Shown in pieces: positions 20,942-33,239 of a DNA stretch of 64,000 nucleotides. The notes beneath the pieces are model-generated. The model was not told where the DNA came from, searched no databases, and saw nothing but the letters and a program-made list of their open reading frames with translations. Each line of letters starts with the position of its first letter. Positions within the stretch are counted from its first letter, which is position 1. This DNA is from Nannochloropsis salina CCMP1776. Taxonomy: Eukaryota > Sar > Eustigmatophyceae > Eustigmatales > Monodopsidaceae. A program made the translations under genes and the position numbers. The stretch covers positions 763,175-827,174 of the forward strand of contig SDOX01000009.1 of NCBI GenBank assembly GCA_004565275.1, in the 5' to 3' direction.

Positions 20942-23350
20942 TCATTTACCCGTCTTCTCTTTCCCTCCCCCGACCTCCTTCTCGTCATCTGCTTCCTCCC
21001 CTCCCGCGTCCCTCACCCGACAAGCGACCAGAGCCAACACTGCTTCGGTTTCCACCAATACATCTTCCCAGCCTACTGGTTGCGAGAGACCTCCGCTCTT
21101 CCCTCCCATGAGTTTCCGGGCGTGAATGCTCATGCTGCCGCCGCCGCGGTCCCAGAGGCTGGCCGCGTACGAGCCAAGCATGTGTAAGCTTTCGCGCCAT
21201 TTTCGAAGGCGAGGTCGGCCTTGCACCCACTCCACCACCTCACAATGCCGGCTCTCCCCGCCCTTGCCCATGACCTCCGTCCCGCTCTCCTTCCTCCCCG
21301 CCCTCCTCGTCATTTCCTCCGCCTCCTCTCTCTCGGCCAGCAGGTAGTCGAAGCGGCGCATCCGTGCCGACAAGGACAGTCCCTCCTCCTTACTGTACCG
21401 CACCCCCACCCCTCTCCCTCTTCCTCCCTCAGACCCGACCTTCTCCCACACTTCCCCAAAGCGCGAGACCCCTGTTTGAGCCGCCAGCACCCCTATGTGC
21501 AGCTTCACCACCCTGTCCTTCCCCCCCCCCTCTCCCTCCCTCCCTCCATGTGTAATATAGACCGCGTCAGCGTGCGAGGAATTTGGCGCGAAAACGTGGG
21601 CATGGAAACGGGCCAGGCCCTCCCCTCCGGGGTAGTTCCGGCGGGCTGCGGCCAAGAAGAGAGGGAGGGGGAGCAGGCTGCTCGTGACCACCAGCCATCC
21701 CAACAGGGAAGCGTGACGAAGGAGGAATGACAGGGGCCGGGAGGAGGGGGAAGAGGGAAGGATCGCTTCCACGGCCGTCTCTCCTCCTTCCGGCTGCTTT
21801 GGCTGATGCTTCTCCCCACATGCCTTTCCTGCCTCTTGTGTCTCCGCCTCGACTCCCTCCTTCTTCCGTTTCCTTAACGACATCCTCGTTCTCCTCGACT
21901 CCACTCCAAGACCTGGTCTCCCTGCCTGGCCCATTCCCCCCCTCCGACCCCCCTCCCTTTCCTCCAATCGCGCCCACCCAATGGCTGCACACAAGTTCAA
22001 AACGGGCAAGGCAGGAAAGATGAAGCGCAGCTCCTTGTGTGGCAAGAAAGAGTACAGGGCGAGGTAGAGGGCCACGGGGAGGAAGAGGAGGAGGAGAGGC
22101 TCTAGGTCGAGGCGGAGGGGCTGGGGGAGGAAGGGGAGGGGGACGGAGACAGGGACACCTCGGTCCTTGTCTGCCTCGTCCAGACTTTCCCCTTTCGCCC
22201 CCTCGACTCCAGTGCCCCTCCTTTCCTTCCGTCTGACCAAGAGGCAGCATGGCCAAAGGAGGGGGGAGGTTAGGAGGGAGCGAGGGAGGGCGGAGGAGAC
22301 GTACCAATGCCAGGGGGAAGCGCCCCATTCGATGGATCTGTTCTCGACCGTATTAAAGAAGAGGACGACGCCCTCGGGCCAAAGCAAAGGGCATGCGGAG
22401 CTTTTCTCTTCCCTGCCTGCGCGCCAGAAGTACGAGTCGAGGAGGACGCTCAAGGCGATCCCTGCCCCGCCGAAAAGGGTGCCGAGGAGGAGGAGCTGGG
22501 ACAGCTTAAGGTGCCGGCGGAGGAGGAGAAGAAGGAGGAGGGGCAACGCCAGGACGATGACATCGCACCGGAAGAGGGCCGTGGCCCAGGCAAGGTAGAA
22601 GAGACAGCGGGTGGGGGCACGGTCCAGGAGGGAGGCATACGCAAGGAGGACGAAGCCTAGGGCGAAGGTGTTGGGCAGCGTCCGGGACAAATAGAAAGGG
22701 AGATGGAACTGGGAAAGGGTGAGGAGGAGGAGGCATTGCCCCGTGCGGGAACCGAAGCGCGAGGCGGCCGCTTGTCGGAAGCGGAGGAGAGCTACCCAGA
22801 GGAAGAGGCCTACAACGACGCGCACCCCAAGTTGGACCGGTAACTTGGTGGCGGGGCGGAGGGAGGGAGGGAGGACGTGGAGCACAAGGTGTAGGGGTAG
22901 GGCAAGAAGGAGGGGTCCCCAGAACGTGCGGGGGACGGCCCCGGGAAAGAACCGGTGATCGTACGCAGCGAGGGAGGAAGGGGGGAAGGCAGGAAGGAAG
23001 AGGATGTCATGGGTAGCCTGGGTGTTGAAGCTTTCTTCCACCTAGGACGGGGGAGGAGGGGTAGAGAAACATGATGGCGTTGGAAGAATGAAGGGTGAGG
23101 GAATGCAAAGTGAAGGGATATTGGGAGAGAAGGAAGTGGGGCCAAGGGCGAGAAAAATAAGGAGAGAAAGGAGTAGAGAAGGGAGAGGGCCTGCAATACG
23201 CCAGCACTCAGCCAGAATGATATATCGCACAACCAACCGGGTCCTTTTACGTCAATGTACCTTATTGTAGGGGCATAGCCAAATATAGGATAAAATGACG
23301 GCCAGCAGGAGCAGGTCTAAGAAGGTAATATTCCCAAGAAAACTTGCCAT
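20942..23350 (-). CDS. ALG12: ALG12 dolichyl-P-Man:Man7GlcNAc2 alpha-1,6-mannosyltransferase
   Basis: Exon 1 (23350-23261) encodes 30 residues with one membrane segment ending CPYNK. It joins in phase to exon 2 (23041-20942), which opens VEESFNTQATHDIL. The joined PYNKVEESFN is the GT22-family signature of the first lumenal loop. Other ALG12 marks are FFPGAVPRTFWGPL, SQFHLPFYLSRTLPNTFAL, ALFRCDVIVLAL, LDSYFWR, FFNTVENRSIEWGASPWHWY and YSFLPHKELRFIFP. The C-terminal part has NYPGGEGLARFH and VLAAQTGVSRFGE. The enzyme adds the eighth mannose to the lipid-linked oligosaccharide in the ER lumen, using dolichyl-phosphate-mannose. The frame gives 729 residues, longer than the human 488. A hydrophilic insertion and a charged C-terminal extension account for the difference, and the last 40 residues are low complexity and could be spliced otherwise. 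Confidence 0.93.
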
Positions 23351-24528
23351 GGCTGCTCTTGCATTCACGGTTGCCCCGATGGCCAACAATCTTTCTCAAC
23401 AACTTTGAAGAAATGTTTCTTCTCTTATGTGCAGGGATGCTTTCTCCTCCAGGAAACGCTCAATATTCCTTGGTGCTGAAGCTCCCGTTGCACAGACAGA
23501 CAGTCATAGGGAAAAGGCACTCGCAGCATAGAGGGTCTCATTCCATTGCTTGTAAGACCGCATCAACGTAAAAATCTGTAGCGTGTATCGCAAATATATG
23601 AGATCAGACATCTGCACTGCCGAAGTCCTTGCCGACTTGTAGAGGTAGCGACTCCTTTTTTGCAACATTTGTGAATGCACAAACCCTTGAAAATGCCTAC
23701 GATCTTCATGACATATCCGTTGACGTTTCCGCGAAGCAGCACTCATGAATAAGCATTAATCACAACACGACCTACGACACTTGTATACCATTCTTATTCC
23801 CTTGATTGTTTTCGTATGAAGGTCGTCGCGCGACAATGAATATGACCGCGTGGTAATTTTGATATCGGGCTGTGCATTCAATTAAGGGCGTTTGCTGGCG
23901 GCCGTTTTGCTCGTTAAATTTGATTCAAAAAAGCGAAAACGACAGAAAAAAACAACCAATGACTTTGGCATCGGGGCAGCCTGACTACCCCTCTTACGCG
24001 TGACAATTGGACTGTTTCATTCCATTGGAATGATCGATAGCAACATTTCTTTCCGAAGCGCTCAGGTGTCTTCGAGGGCGGGAGGGGTGGTACAGGTGCG
24101 CTCGCTCATATCCCGGGCTATCATGGGCACTTAATGAGACAGTGAGGTGTCCCGCATATTCGGAGGGCTTTTTCTCTCTCGTAAGCTGTAATTTTGCCGC
24201 GAAGCCCGTATTCAGGTATCGGCAGAGCGCTTTGTCAAAGGTCATGCAGGCAGGATTTGGTATCAGGCGTGAAGACTTGACTTTCGGCATACCAAGAATG
24301 AGGAACATTAAGTTACGGCATTCGTTTCCTTTTCATCGTACATATTACTCAGCACGGTCACGATTCACGGTTTTGTACGCACGCAGGCTGAAAGCTTCTT
24401 CGATCCGGAAACAAGGTGGATGAAAGACATGCATACAGGAAGGATCTCACTGTAGTCGACCTGGCAGGCCTTGGGATCCGGCACTATACCTGTGCACATT
24501 TCATTCGCTTCTCACATCCGTCCACACA
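23351..24528. other. Bidirectional promoter region
   Basis: The region separates the divergent starts of ALG12 (minus) and the glycosyltransferase-sulfotransferase gene (plus). Small frames (such as 24142-24423 plus and 23504-23746 minus) have no recognisable features and are taken as chance. Confidence 0.5.
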
Positions 24529-27500
24529 ATGAGACGGTCTTACCTGACGTCTTTCCTCCTCCTGCTGGGCGTGACTTTTATCAATCTATTGGTACTTATA
24601 TGCTGGACGCATTTCTCAGGCTCGACGCACGAACCCTATTTCCATCTGCCACGACCATGGAATCCGGCCTCGAAGACAGCGGGAGGGGCACAGGAGGGAG
24701 GAGTTCCGAGGAGGACGGCAGCAGTATCCAAAAAGGAGGTCGTCCGCGTGTTCATGGATTTCCCACAGTCGCGGGCGAGTTGGGGCATTGCCCACAATCG
24801 TGCTTTGGAAAGCATCCTCAGTCATTATCCGCGAGCGGAAGTGGTGGTTTTGGTAACGGCTCCAAGTAAGGAAGGAAGGAGGGAGGGAGAAAGGGAGGGA
24901 GGGGGCGTGGAGATGACGGAGTAGGAACTGGGAGGGAGAGAAAATGTGAGATAAAGTACAGGAAGGAATGGGTCCGAGTGGATTGCACGGCCCCGTCCTC
25001 TCCCTTCCCTTGCTCCTCCCTCCTGCCTTTCCCCTCTCTGTATGAACGGGCAAAAAGCTACGTGGGCACCGTGTCAGACTCGAAGATGAGGCACGCATGG
25101 GGTACTCTCCCCAATGACTCACTCGATCGCCCCCCCCTAACTCGACAGGAGACCACGCGAAGCTTGCCTTCGCCGATGCCCTGGGGGCGACCCATTTCCA
25201 ACGCTACCAGAAGCGCGGGTACAATGTCTCGGTGCAAGTCATCAACGGGGCCTCGTTCCTGAACAATGCCGGCGTGGATCCTGGTGAGCTCACCCCAGAC
25301 AAGGCGGTCTGGGATGAGGCATCTCTTTTCTCCCTCCCTCCCTCCCTCCCTCCCTCCCTCCCTCCCTCCCTCCCTCCCTCCGGTCGAGTAATTTTTTTCC
25401 GTATGAAACCTCCCACAATCCCTCCCTCCCTTCCTTCCTTCCCCTCCCGTCGAGAAACATCTTTTATCATGCGGTCTCCCCCCTCCCACCCTCCCTCCCC
25501 CCCTTCCTCCCACTCTGTTCGAGTGATTCTTTGTTGATGCACTCGCTTGGCTCCCTCCATCCCACCCTTCGCTCCCCTCTCCCCCGCTTCAGACCTTCCC
25601 GGACAAGATTGGTACCGGCATGCGTTGCGCAAGCCCGCGCTCTCGGGGGCATCTTGCGTTGGGTGCTACAACCCTGCGAATGCGTACGTCGTGGGGGGCG
25701 AAGGCGGGGAGAGAGGAAACGTCTGGGGTGGGCTCTGGGCCAACGTGCTCGGCGGACGACCACGCGAGAGTCTCAGGAGTCGATGTTCCTCATCTTCGAT
25801 GACAGCTCTCAGCGTCCTCTGGCTTTGTCGGTGCCGCGGCCCGCATTCTCTTCTTCCATTCTTCCTTCTCACCCCTCTCACCTTGCCGTCTTTTTCCTTT
25901 TCCTCAGGTATGCTTCCAAGACATTAGAATACCAAATCTCTTCAGCCACCTTCCCTCTCCCACTGCTCATGTACATCCGCCTGGCCCACCTCTGGAGAGA
26001 AGGAGGGTACTACACGGATTTCAACGTCTTGTGGCATCGCCCCTTTCCCCCCGCGCGGTGAGTGGCGTAGATAGGGGATGGGAGAAGCGGAGGATGGGAA
26101 GGAATGGGAGGAGGAGGGAAAGGCATGTGGACAGCAGTACGCTTGAAAATCACAGCGGTGGATGCCGTTTCCCCCTACATCCGTCCCGAGGACTGCGATT
26201 TTTAAACTCTTCCTCCATTTCATTTCTTTCTCTCACTCTTCTATCTCTGGGGACTCTCTCCCTTCCTTTCAAACACCTCCTTGCTCTCTTCCGCTTTTCA
26301 TTTCCTTTTCCTGTACCCGCATTGCTCTTCATTTCACCACTCTCTCTCCTCTATCTATCTATCTCTCTCTTCTCTCTCTCTCTGTCGTCTTGGCCCTCCC
26401 CACCCGCTCCCTGCTTACCGCCTTGTCTTCTCATTCCTTCTCCTCATCCTTTCTTTCTCCTTGGTATTCCCAACCAGGTACTTCGACGTCTCCCTACGTG
26501 CCTGTTCGCCGGTCGACAAGGAAGGCCTTCAAGCGCATGTAAATACATTGCAGGAATCCTTCAATAGGACAGGGAAAGAGCCCCCACAGGAAATGGTAGG
26601 GAGGAAAAGAGGGCCCGAGGGAAGGAGAGAGGACGAGCGCATGCAATGTAGGGGGGTCACAGGATGGGTAGGAGCCAGGAGCAAGCGTGGAGAGGATCTC
26701 AGAGAGGGACGTGGCGGGTGTGGCGAGCCTCGCTTGTCCATGGCAGATAAGCGCACTCCCCTTCCAGGAACTTTGGAGAGAAAAACCTGGTCGTGTGTTT
26801 GCTTAAAGGCTCAAGAGGAGAGAAGAGGCGAGAGAGCGATCGTTCTGCATGCATACATACTATAGAAATTCCTAGATCTCGACCAGACAGAAATTAATGG
26901 GCTCAATTGCCTTCGTTTCCTGGGAGTGATGGAAGCAAACCACGACAGCAGGATTATTGTGAGTCGTTCATCATCACCAAAATCACCATCTCTCCACCGT
27001 CATTTTCTATGCCACACAGCGGATGTCCTTTTCGACACCACCCTCGGGAGCCTTTCCGTCGATGCACATGCATTTCTTGAAGCACGATCCCGTCCTAGCA
27101 TGTAAGTGAGAGGAAGCAAGGGGCTCAAAGTCGACATCCAGGGAGAGGGCGTTCCAGAGGGTCCAGTCGACACGTGTCGAAAGCATGCAGAGATCGAGGA
27201 AGGAATGGGAAACGTAGGGAGGAGAGAAAGAGGGGGGGAAATACGGAGGTTTATGTAAACGCAGGGATGAGGACTCACCAAGCACATGCACCGCAGGCGC
27301 CATGCTCAGACTTGGGGACCCGGAGAACGAAAAATGCTACGCGGAGAGCGACGATGTGAGTCGGTGGGCGCTTGTCGCACGCATCGCGCCGCGCCCGAGT
27401 ATCTTGGCGCTGGGCTTCCTCTCTCACTCTTTCGTTGTTGCAGGCTTGCTTTTGTCTAGTCGACTGCTTTCCTGCTCTCCGTCGATGTGGCTTTCCCTCT

Positions 27501-30500
27501 TTTGTTTCGGTTTCGTTCCGTCATGTCTGTCGAGTGTTTTTCTTCTCCCCTTTCTCTTTCTTGCTGCCCACCCGTCTTCGTTGCATGTCTGTCGAGTGTT
27601 TCCTGTGCTCGAAGCCACTGCGCCAGATGCCGACTGCTGCTTGTGTGTTTTATTCACTTCCCTTCCCCTACCACCTCCCCACCCTTGTCCCTTCCTCCAT
27701 GCCCCGTCAGTACGGTCGGGAGTGCGTCATCGCCATTATGAACAGATGCATCGTCCAAGAGAACACCACTCTGGCTGAGAAAGAGCTCTGCGTCATACAG
27801 GAACGAAAGTCGCCGGGGCAACTGCCCGCTTCTTCGTCCTCTCCCCCGCGGGCCCCTTGCCCCCCCTCACACTACAGCACGATGCGCGTGCGACAAGGCC
27901 ATGTCGTCGAGTGGTTCAATTGCGACCTGAGGGCGGGCATGTCACTTCCGTTGGCGGACGATTGGAGGCAGGACCCCCGTGTGGTAAGGAGGATAGGAGG
28001 TTGGAAGGGGTAGGGAGACGGAGGTACTGGGAGCAGTGTGCCTGGTGGGAAAGGATAGGATGGAAATAATGCATCAGGGAAGAAAGGAGGGCAAGTCCCA
28101 GATCTTAATGTGCATGGCTTATCCTCTTCTGTCCATCTTCAGATCCGCTCGCACGCCTTGTGGATGGGCCCGTACGTCAGCATGGGTGTCATCCCCACGC
28201 CTACCTCCATGTTTCGGTGGGATAACCCTTTCTCCATTCCGTCCACCCACCCGGACTCCCTGTACGCCCGCGCGACTGCCGACGTGATTGCGTTGCACAG
28301 TTGGGCTCCTGCACAGTCCTGTCCCAAATTGGGGTTGGAGGCTGGGGTGCAGAAGGCAGCGGAAGGGAGATGTACCTATTCGGAGTACATCGAGGGCACC
28401 CGAATCTGTGCGCCGTCGTTCTTTATCCCCGGGGTGCAAAAAGGGGCGTCGACCTTCCTCTTTGCGAAGTTGAGCCGGCATCCGCAAGTGCTCCAGGTGG
28501 GTGGTGGAGGAAGGAGGGAAAGAGGAAAGGGGGGAGAGAGGTGGGGGGACAAGTGAGGAGGAGGCAATTCTTTTGCTCCTTTTTTCCTTTCGAGGCGCTT
28601 CTGGTTCTCTTCCGTCGCTGCAAAGCAACATTATACGTCTTAGTCGATGGCTTTTTCCTCACACTACCGTTCTCTCTCGTCCTCATTTGACACTTGATCC
28701 GCCCATCTGTGGCCCAAGTGTGCATCTCCCAGCCGGCTTCCTCTATCTCTCTTACCCCTTCTTCGTCACTTCCAATTGGATCGCGCCAGCCTGACGAAAT
28801 GTCTCTCCCTCATTTCCCTGCTTTTCCCCGATTAGTCCATCGCCGGGTCGCAATATAAGGAGGTCGGCACGTATACCACACGCCGGGACCGGTACCCTTA
28901 CCGCAGCGAGTTCTATCCCTATACTGCGCCAGGGGTAAGTTGTCGCCCGACGTGGGGATGGAGGCGGACCTTACTCGGAGTAAGGGTATGACGTCACACG
29001 TGCCTGTGTCAGGGTGACAGCCCTTACGTTGGCAGGAAAAACTTTCAAATTTTGATGTCTGCGGTGTTGTTACGTGGAGGTTTTGGTGTTGGAAGCTTGT
29101 GCATGCTCGTTCGATCGGTAGAAAATTGAGATAAAGAGCCTTAAAGTCAACGCATCCTTCCCCTGTCTCTGCATGCCTTCTCGCCCTCCTTTCACCGTCG
29201 AGTCCGACACTTGCCGTCTCGAACTGCTCGCAGGAGACTCACTCGGTCGTCGCATCACACACATGCCTCCCTCTCACAATCCTCCGTCCTCTCCGCCCCT
29301 CCTCAAACCTCTCCCAGGAACCTTTCCATGTCGGAGACGCCTCGGTCCCCTACATTTCCAGCTTGCAGGCTCCCGAGCTGATTTTGAAAGACAATCCTCG
29401 CGCCAAATTTTTGTTTTCCCTTCGCGATCCAGTGCTTCGTGCCTGGAGCGACTATAGATACCAGAAATGTAAGTCCTACAGATATGTCGCACTCCACATT
29501 TCTGTATTCATCGTTCATCATTCATCAGCGGTTGTGACCCAATCAGTTGGGAATCCACCTTTCAACAATATCTCCCATTTTCAACCTTCACCTGGGCGTT
29601 GACCCCATGCTTCGTCTGAATCTATACCCAAGACTTAACACGCACTGGACGTTTCTCGATGGTCTTGTTCATCACACCCTTGCTTTCCCAGCTCTGTACA
29701 GTACAAAGGGTTGGACCTTCAAGGAGGTCGTTCGAAAAAGCATCCAAGAATTGCAGGTGCGTGCTTGCAACGATGACAGGGGCGACGGAAAAAGAAAGGA
29801 AGAATGAGGCGTAAAGGAGAAATGTACTTTCTCGTAGGAAAATAACTTTTTATGTTCATGTCCTTATGAATGAACACCCCATAGGACTGTTGTGCGCAGA
29901 TTCCTGAAATCGAGCCTCAAGGCGAAAAGGAGAAAGAGAAAGAGTCAGCAAAAAAAGCTCAGCAGCAAAAGAATCGAATGAGTCGAGATTTGCGAGAGGA
30001 GGATCAAGATCACTGCGAAAGATTGGATGCTTACGCCTTTTCTCGCTGCAACCAGTCCGATCCGGGACGCATCGTTTCTCGAGGTCTGTACGTCATTTTT
30101 ATCAACCATTACCTAGAGCACGTCGCCGCGGACAATTTGCACGTTGTGACAGTAGAAGAAATGAAGGTGCGTGGGAGAGAGTAGATTTAGATGGGATAGG
30201 ACGCAAGGGGAGCGACATGGCGGGGTTAGGCCTCGACATAGCACCACGGCCTCGTCCGGGCGCACGTGTTACCTGGCGACAGATGTCCCTCCTCGCAATC
30301 ATTTTTACCCGGTGCCTTTCCTCCTTTCCATTCATGTTGCAGGAAAATCCAGTCCTAACCCTCGGTCGCGCGGCCTCTTTTCTGGGGCTCTGTCCGTACG
30401 ATTGGAGCCGCGAAGACCTCGATCCTGTCCTCGTCACCGGATACAAGGGACCGGCGAAGGAGGATGGGGGGCTTGACGAGGAGATAGAGAGGGAACTCCG

Positions 30501-30633
30501 GGCGTTCTACCGTCCGTTCAATGCCAGGCTTTACGAAGTCCTTGGACGGAATCTAGGGTGGGAGAAGGAGGACAGGAACGCGTCTATGGAAGAGACCGGT
30601 AGAAGGAAGGATGTAAGACTAGCAAATACATAA
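24529..30633 (+). CDS. Predicted bifunctional glycosyltransferase-sulfotransferase
   Basis: Fifteen exons join in frame to 859 residues: 24529-24865, 25149-25283, 25593-25683, 25908-26057, 26478-26595, 26866-26958, 27020-27101, 27297-27355, 27711-27983, 28143-28496, 28836-28934, 29318-29468, 29692-29756, 29885-30166 and 30343-30633. Residues 5-27 are a signal anchor. The first catalytic region contains LMYIRLAHLWREGGYYTDFNV (about 208-228, quoted in two overlapping parts: LMYIRLAHLWREGG and GGYYTDFNV). It resembles the RxxxLxxxGGxYxDxD core of GT32-type sugar-DXD transferases, with Asn in place of the second Asp. The second opens with FFIPGVQKGASTFLFAKL (about 537-554, PAPS 5'-phosphosulfate loop) and has FSLRDPVLRAWSDYRY (3'-phosphate site) and GLYVIFINHYLEHV. 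It ends with FYRPFNARLYEVLGRNLGW, a C-terminal motif of heparan-type sulfotransferases. Such an enzyme would add a sugar and sulfate in the Golgi. Exon 6 has an alternative acceptor that also keeps frame. Confidence 0.8.
25328..25382. repeat. CCCT tetranucleotide tract in intron 2
   Basis: About 13 copies of CCCT lie within intron 2 of the fusion gene, with more CCCT-rich sequence up to the acceptor. Similar tracts fill introns of several other genes in the window. They make overlapping false frames on both strands. Confidence 0.85.
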
Positions 30634-31159
30634 TATGTAGAGCTTTGCATGGAAAGGGTACAGGGATTCTACTTTTCTTGACCCGAAACAGTACTTTTGG
30701 GCTGCGCACGAGCCGTGAACTTCGCTCTGCGGCGTTGCATTTCACTTTACATGAAGGACGCACACATTGAAGAACAAAAATAATCAGCAAGGCACACGTT
30801 CGTGACTTTGGAAGCGACGGTAGGAATAGATGAGGGGGGAAAAGTATCAGGAAAGTCCACCATTGGGCCGAGCGAATTTTTTAAAGCAACGACAGGACCT
30901 TGCGGACGTCCCATTTCGAATGAATGTACTTCAATTTCTGCTTTGACTACGGGCGCTCAGGGAGCGCGACATCCCTACACAACGATTCAGGCGCGGGACG
31001 TTTATTGCTCACCTCGCCCAAACTTACTTATCGCGGACCATGCGTTTTTCTGTGCGTGTTTTCTCCCTGTTAAATTCCCAAAACACCCTGTGGAGACTCT
31101 TTGACTGCTACCCTGTCGACATGTCACCTTGACGTTCTCCCAGAGTATTCCGCGTGATC
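30634..31159. other. Convergent 3' intergenic region
   Basis: It lies between the stop of the fusion gene and the stop of the antiporter gene on the other strand. Nothing coding is seen; it should hold both 3' UTRs. Confidence 0.5.
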
Positions 31160-33239
31160 TTACTGGCCGGGTAACGGTGGCTTCTCGAAGAAGAAGGCGA
31201 AACCACAGAAGCCGTAGGCGGTAATAAGCAAGGACCCTAACAACCAATTGGATTGCGCGTTGAGCAAGACCGGCTGGACGACAATCAGGCTCATGATCAA
31301 TGCGATGATCTGGTGGAAAAAAGTGCAAAGCGGTCAGAGCTTTACATGGCAAGGATGAAGGATCGAACTTTCCAGGGGCCTTCGTCCTTTATCTTTTTTC
31401 GTACGAAAAGTGCATGCGCAAGGACGGTACCTACCTCAATGGGCGGGAATTCAAGCGTCATGTCCTGCCCTAAGGCCCAGCCTGCGAGCGTGAGGGACGG
31501 AATGACCAAGAGGGCGATCTGGGTCGAGCTACCGACCGCAATGCCCATCGCCAGCTCCATCCTGTTCTTGGCCGCGACCGTGACTGTGGACCGGGGCACA
31601 TGAGGGAGAAGGCATCAGGGAAGATCACGACGTGAGCATGCCGCGCGCGTTGGGGGCGTGATGTTTTTCTTTTCCCAAAAATGCGTCAGTCCTGGCCCCC
31701 AAAGCCCTCATAAAATGCTCCTTCTGAGCAGATATTCTCATTTCCAAAGGTTTTTGAGAGACAAGTGGATGCACTTCGTTTGACATCGTGCAGCAAACAC
31801 ACGTCCTGTCCCGCCAGCCGAACCACCCAGCCTGCCCTCCCTCCTTCCCTCCCTCCCTCCGCTTTCCCTCACCTGCGGTCATGTGCTCGGTGGCATTTCC
31901 TACCAGCGGCAAGAGAATGACGCCCACGAAGGTCTTGCTCATCCCGTACGCATCACTCATGCCATCGATAGATGTGACCACCAGGTTGGAGAAGAAGGAG
32001 ACGATGAGCGCGACGACCAAGAGGCCCGCCATCGACCCCCACAGGCCCAGGTCCACATGGTCCTCATCCCCGTCGTCCTCCTCCTCCAGCGTTCCTGCTG
32101 CCGCGTCGCAAGAGCCGGAGTGGGTGTGCTGGCTGTGGCTGAGGCCCACGGCGTCGCAGACGTAGTGTGTGTGGTGCGGGCAGTGGAAAGGTTCCACCGG
32201 CAGCCCCGACAGGGAGGGAGGGAAGGCGGGTTCCACGTTGAGGGTCAGGACGGTCTGTGGGGGCAGGGAGGGGGGCAGGGAGGGAGGGAAGGAGGGAGGG
32301 AGCGAGGATGAGCTGGAGGGAGAGGCGATATCGTGCCTGAATCACACGCACCTTGCCGTTGCCACCCTCCTCGTCCTCCTCCTCCTCCTCTCCCTCCCCC
32401 CCGCCCTGGTGCTCCCCCTCGAACAAATGCTTGTGCGTGACGAGTTGGAAGACGATGAGCTGCAAATACATAGACAGGAGGAAGAAAGCCGCACCCGGGA
32501 GATGAGGAGGATGTGGGCCTTGCTGAGTTTGTAGGTGTGTCTGAGGAAGAGGGGTGGGGAGGAAGGGGCGGAAGTGGGTGCATCGGCCTCCTTATTGATC
32601 CTTTGGGCATAGAAAGCATGGCGTTCTGCCCCTCGATTCGTCTCCTTCCCTCCTGTCTACCCTGCCTGTTCCCGCACTGTCTGTTCCCGCCCTCCCTCCC
32701 GCCCTCCCTCCCGCCCTCCCTCCCGCACCCGATGGGCGTGGGGATGACCAGGGCCAGACAGGCCAAGAACAAGAGGGAGAGATTAGCCACCCCCGCCATG
32801 CTGTTGAAGCGCTGTTCCTTGTGGATGATCCCGCCCACCAAAAAACACGAGCCCGTGATCAGCAACAAATTCGAGAGGATGGAGCCCAGGAGGGAGGCTT
32901 GAACGACGCGGATTTCTCCGTGAGAGAGGGCCTGAACGCCGATCACCATCTCTGCAAAAAGAGAGGGAGGGAGGAAGGGAGGGAGGGAGGGAGGGAGGGA
33001 GGGAGGGCAGGAACGAGGAGTGTTGGCCACGACCCGGAAGATGCTGTGAAAGATGGACAAGGTCCGCAGCACGCTCCCCTCTCTCCCTCCCCCCTCCTCC
33101 TCCCTCCCTCCTCCCTCCCTTCCGCACCCATCAAAATTCCCAAAGAGAGCGGTTGACCAGCCCCCCGATCGTATCACCGAGGTGCTCCGCCACCTCCTCT
33201 GTCAGGTCCGCCCAGGATGGCGGGCGGGGGATCAGGCCT
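31160..33239 (-). CDS. CAX-family Ca2+/H+ antiporter, 5' half not in one frame
   Basis: Exons visible from the 3' end are 31160-31309, 31435-31583, 31873-32254, 32352-32540, 32729-32951 and a part at about 33138-33239. They encode family hallmarks: TEEVAEHLGDTIGGL, EMVIGVQALSHG, QASLLGSILSNLLLITG, VFQLVTHKHLFEG, LLPLVGNATEHMTA, AAKNRMELAMGIAVGSS and a C-terminal membrane pair. The two acidic GNxxE helices that bind calcium are recognisable. CAX proteins load vacuoles or the Golgi with Ca2+ or Mn2+ using the proton gradient. The last three exons are clean. In exon 32352-32540 the upstream LSKAHILLISR and downstream GAAFFLLSMYLQ stand in different frames, one base apart near CCCGGG (32494-32499). 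Near 33140-33160 the GGLVN and ALFGNF parts are likewise one base out of register. Either the sequence has small errors or this is a young pseudogene. The N-terminus was not found. Confidence 0.75.

Noticed and set aside
26762-26865. Extra exon in the glycosyltransferase reading from CTTCCAG at about 26768
   Set aside because: A short exon there can also be joined in phase, but a direct join of 26595 to 26866 is simpler and keeps the same downstream frame; left open.
32461-32540. A 36-base intron (GTGCGG to TTTGCAG) to repair the antiporter frame
   Set aside because: It would delete most of a conserved membrane helix and is too short for a normal intron. A frame error fits better.
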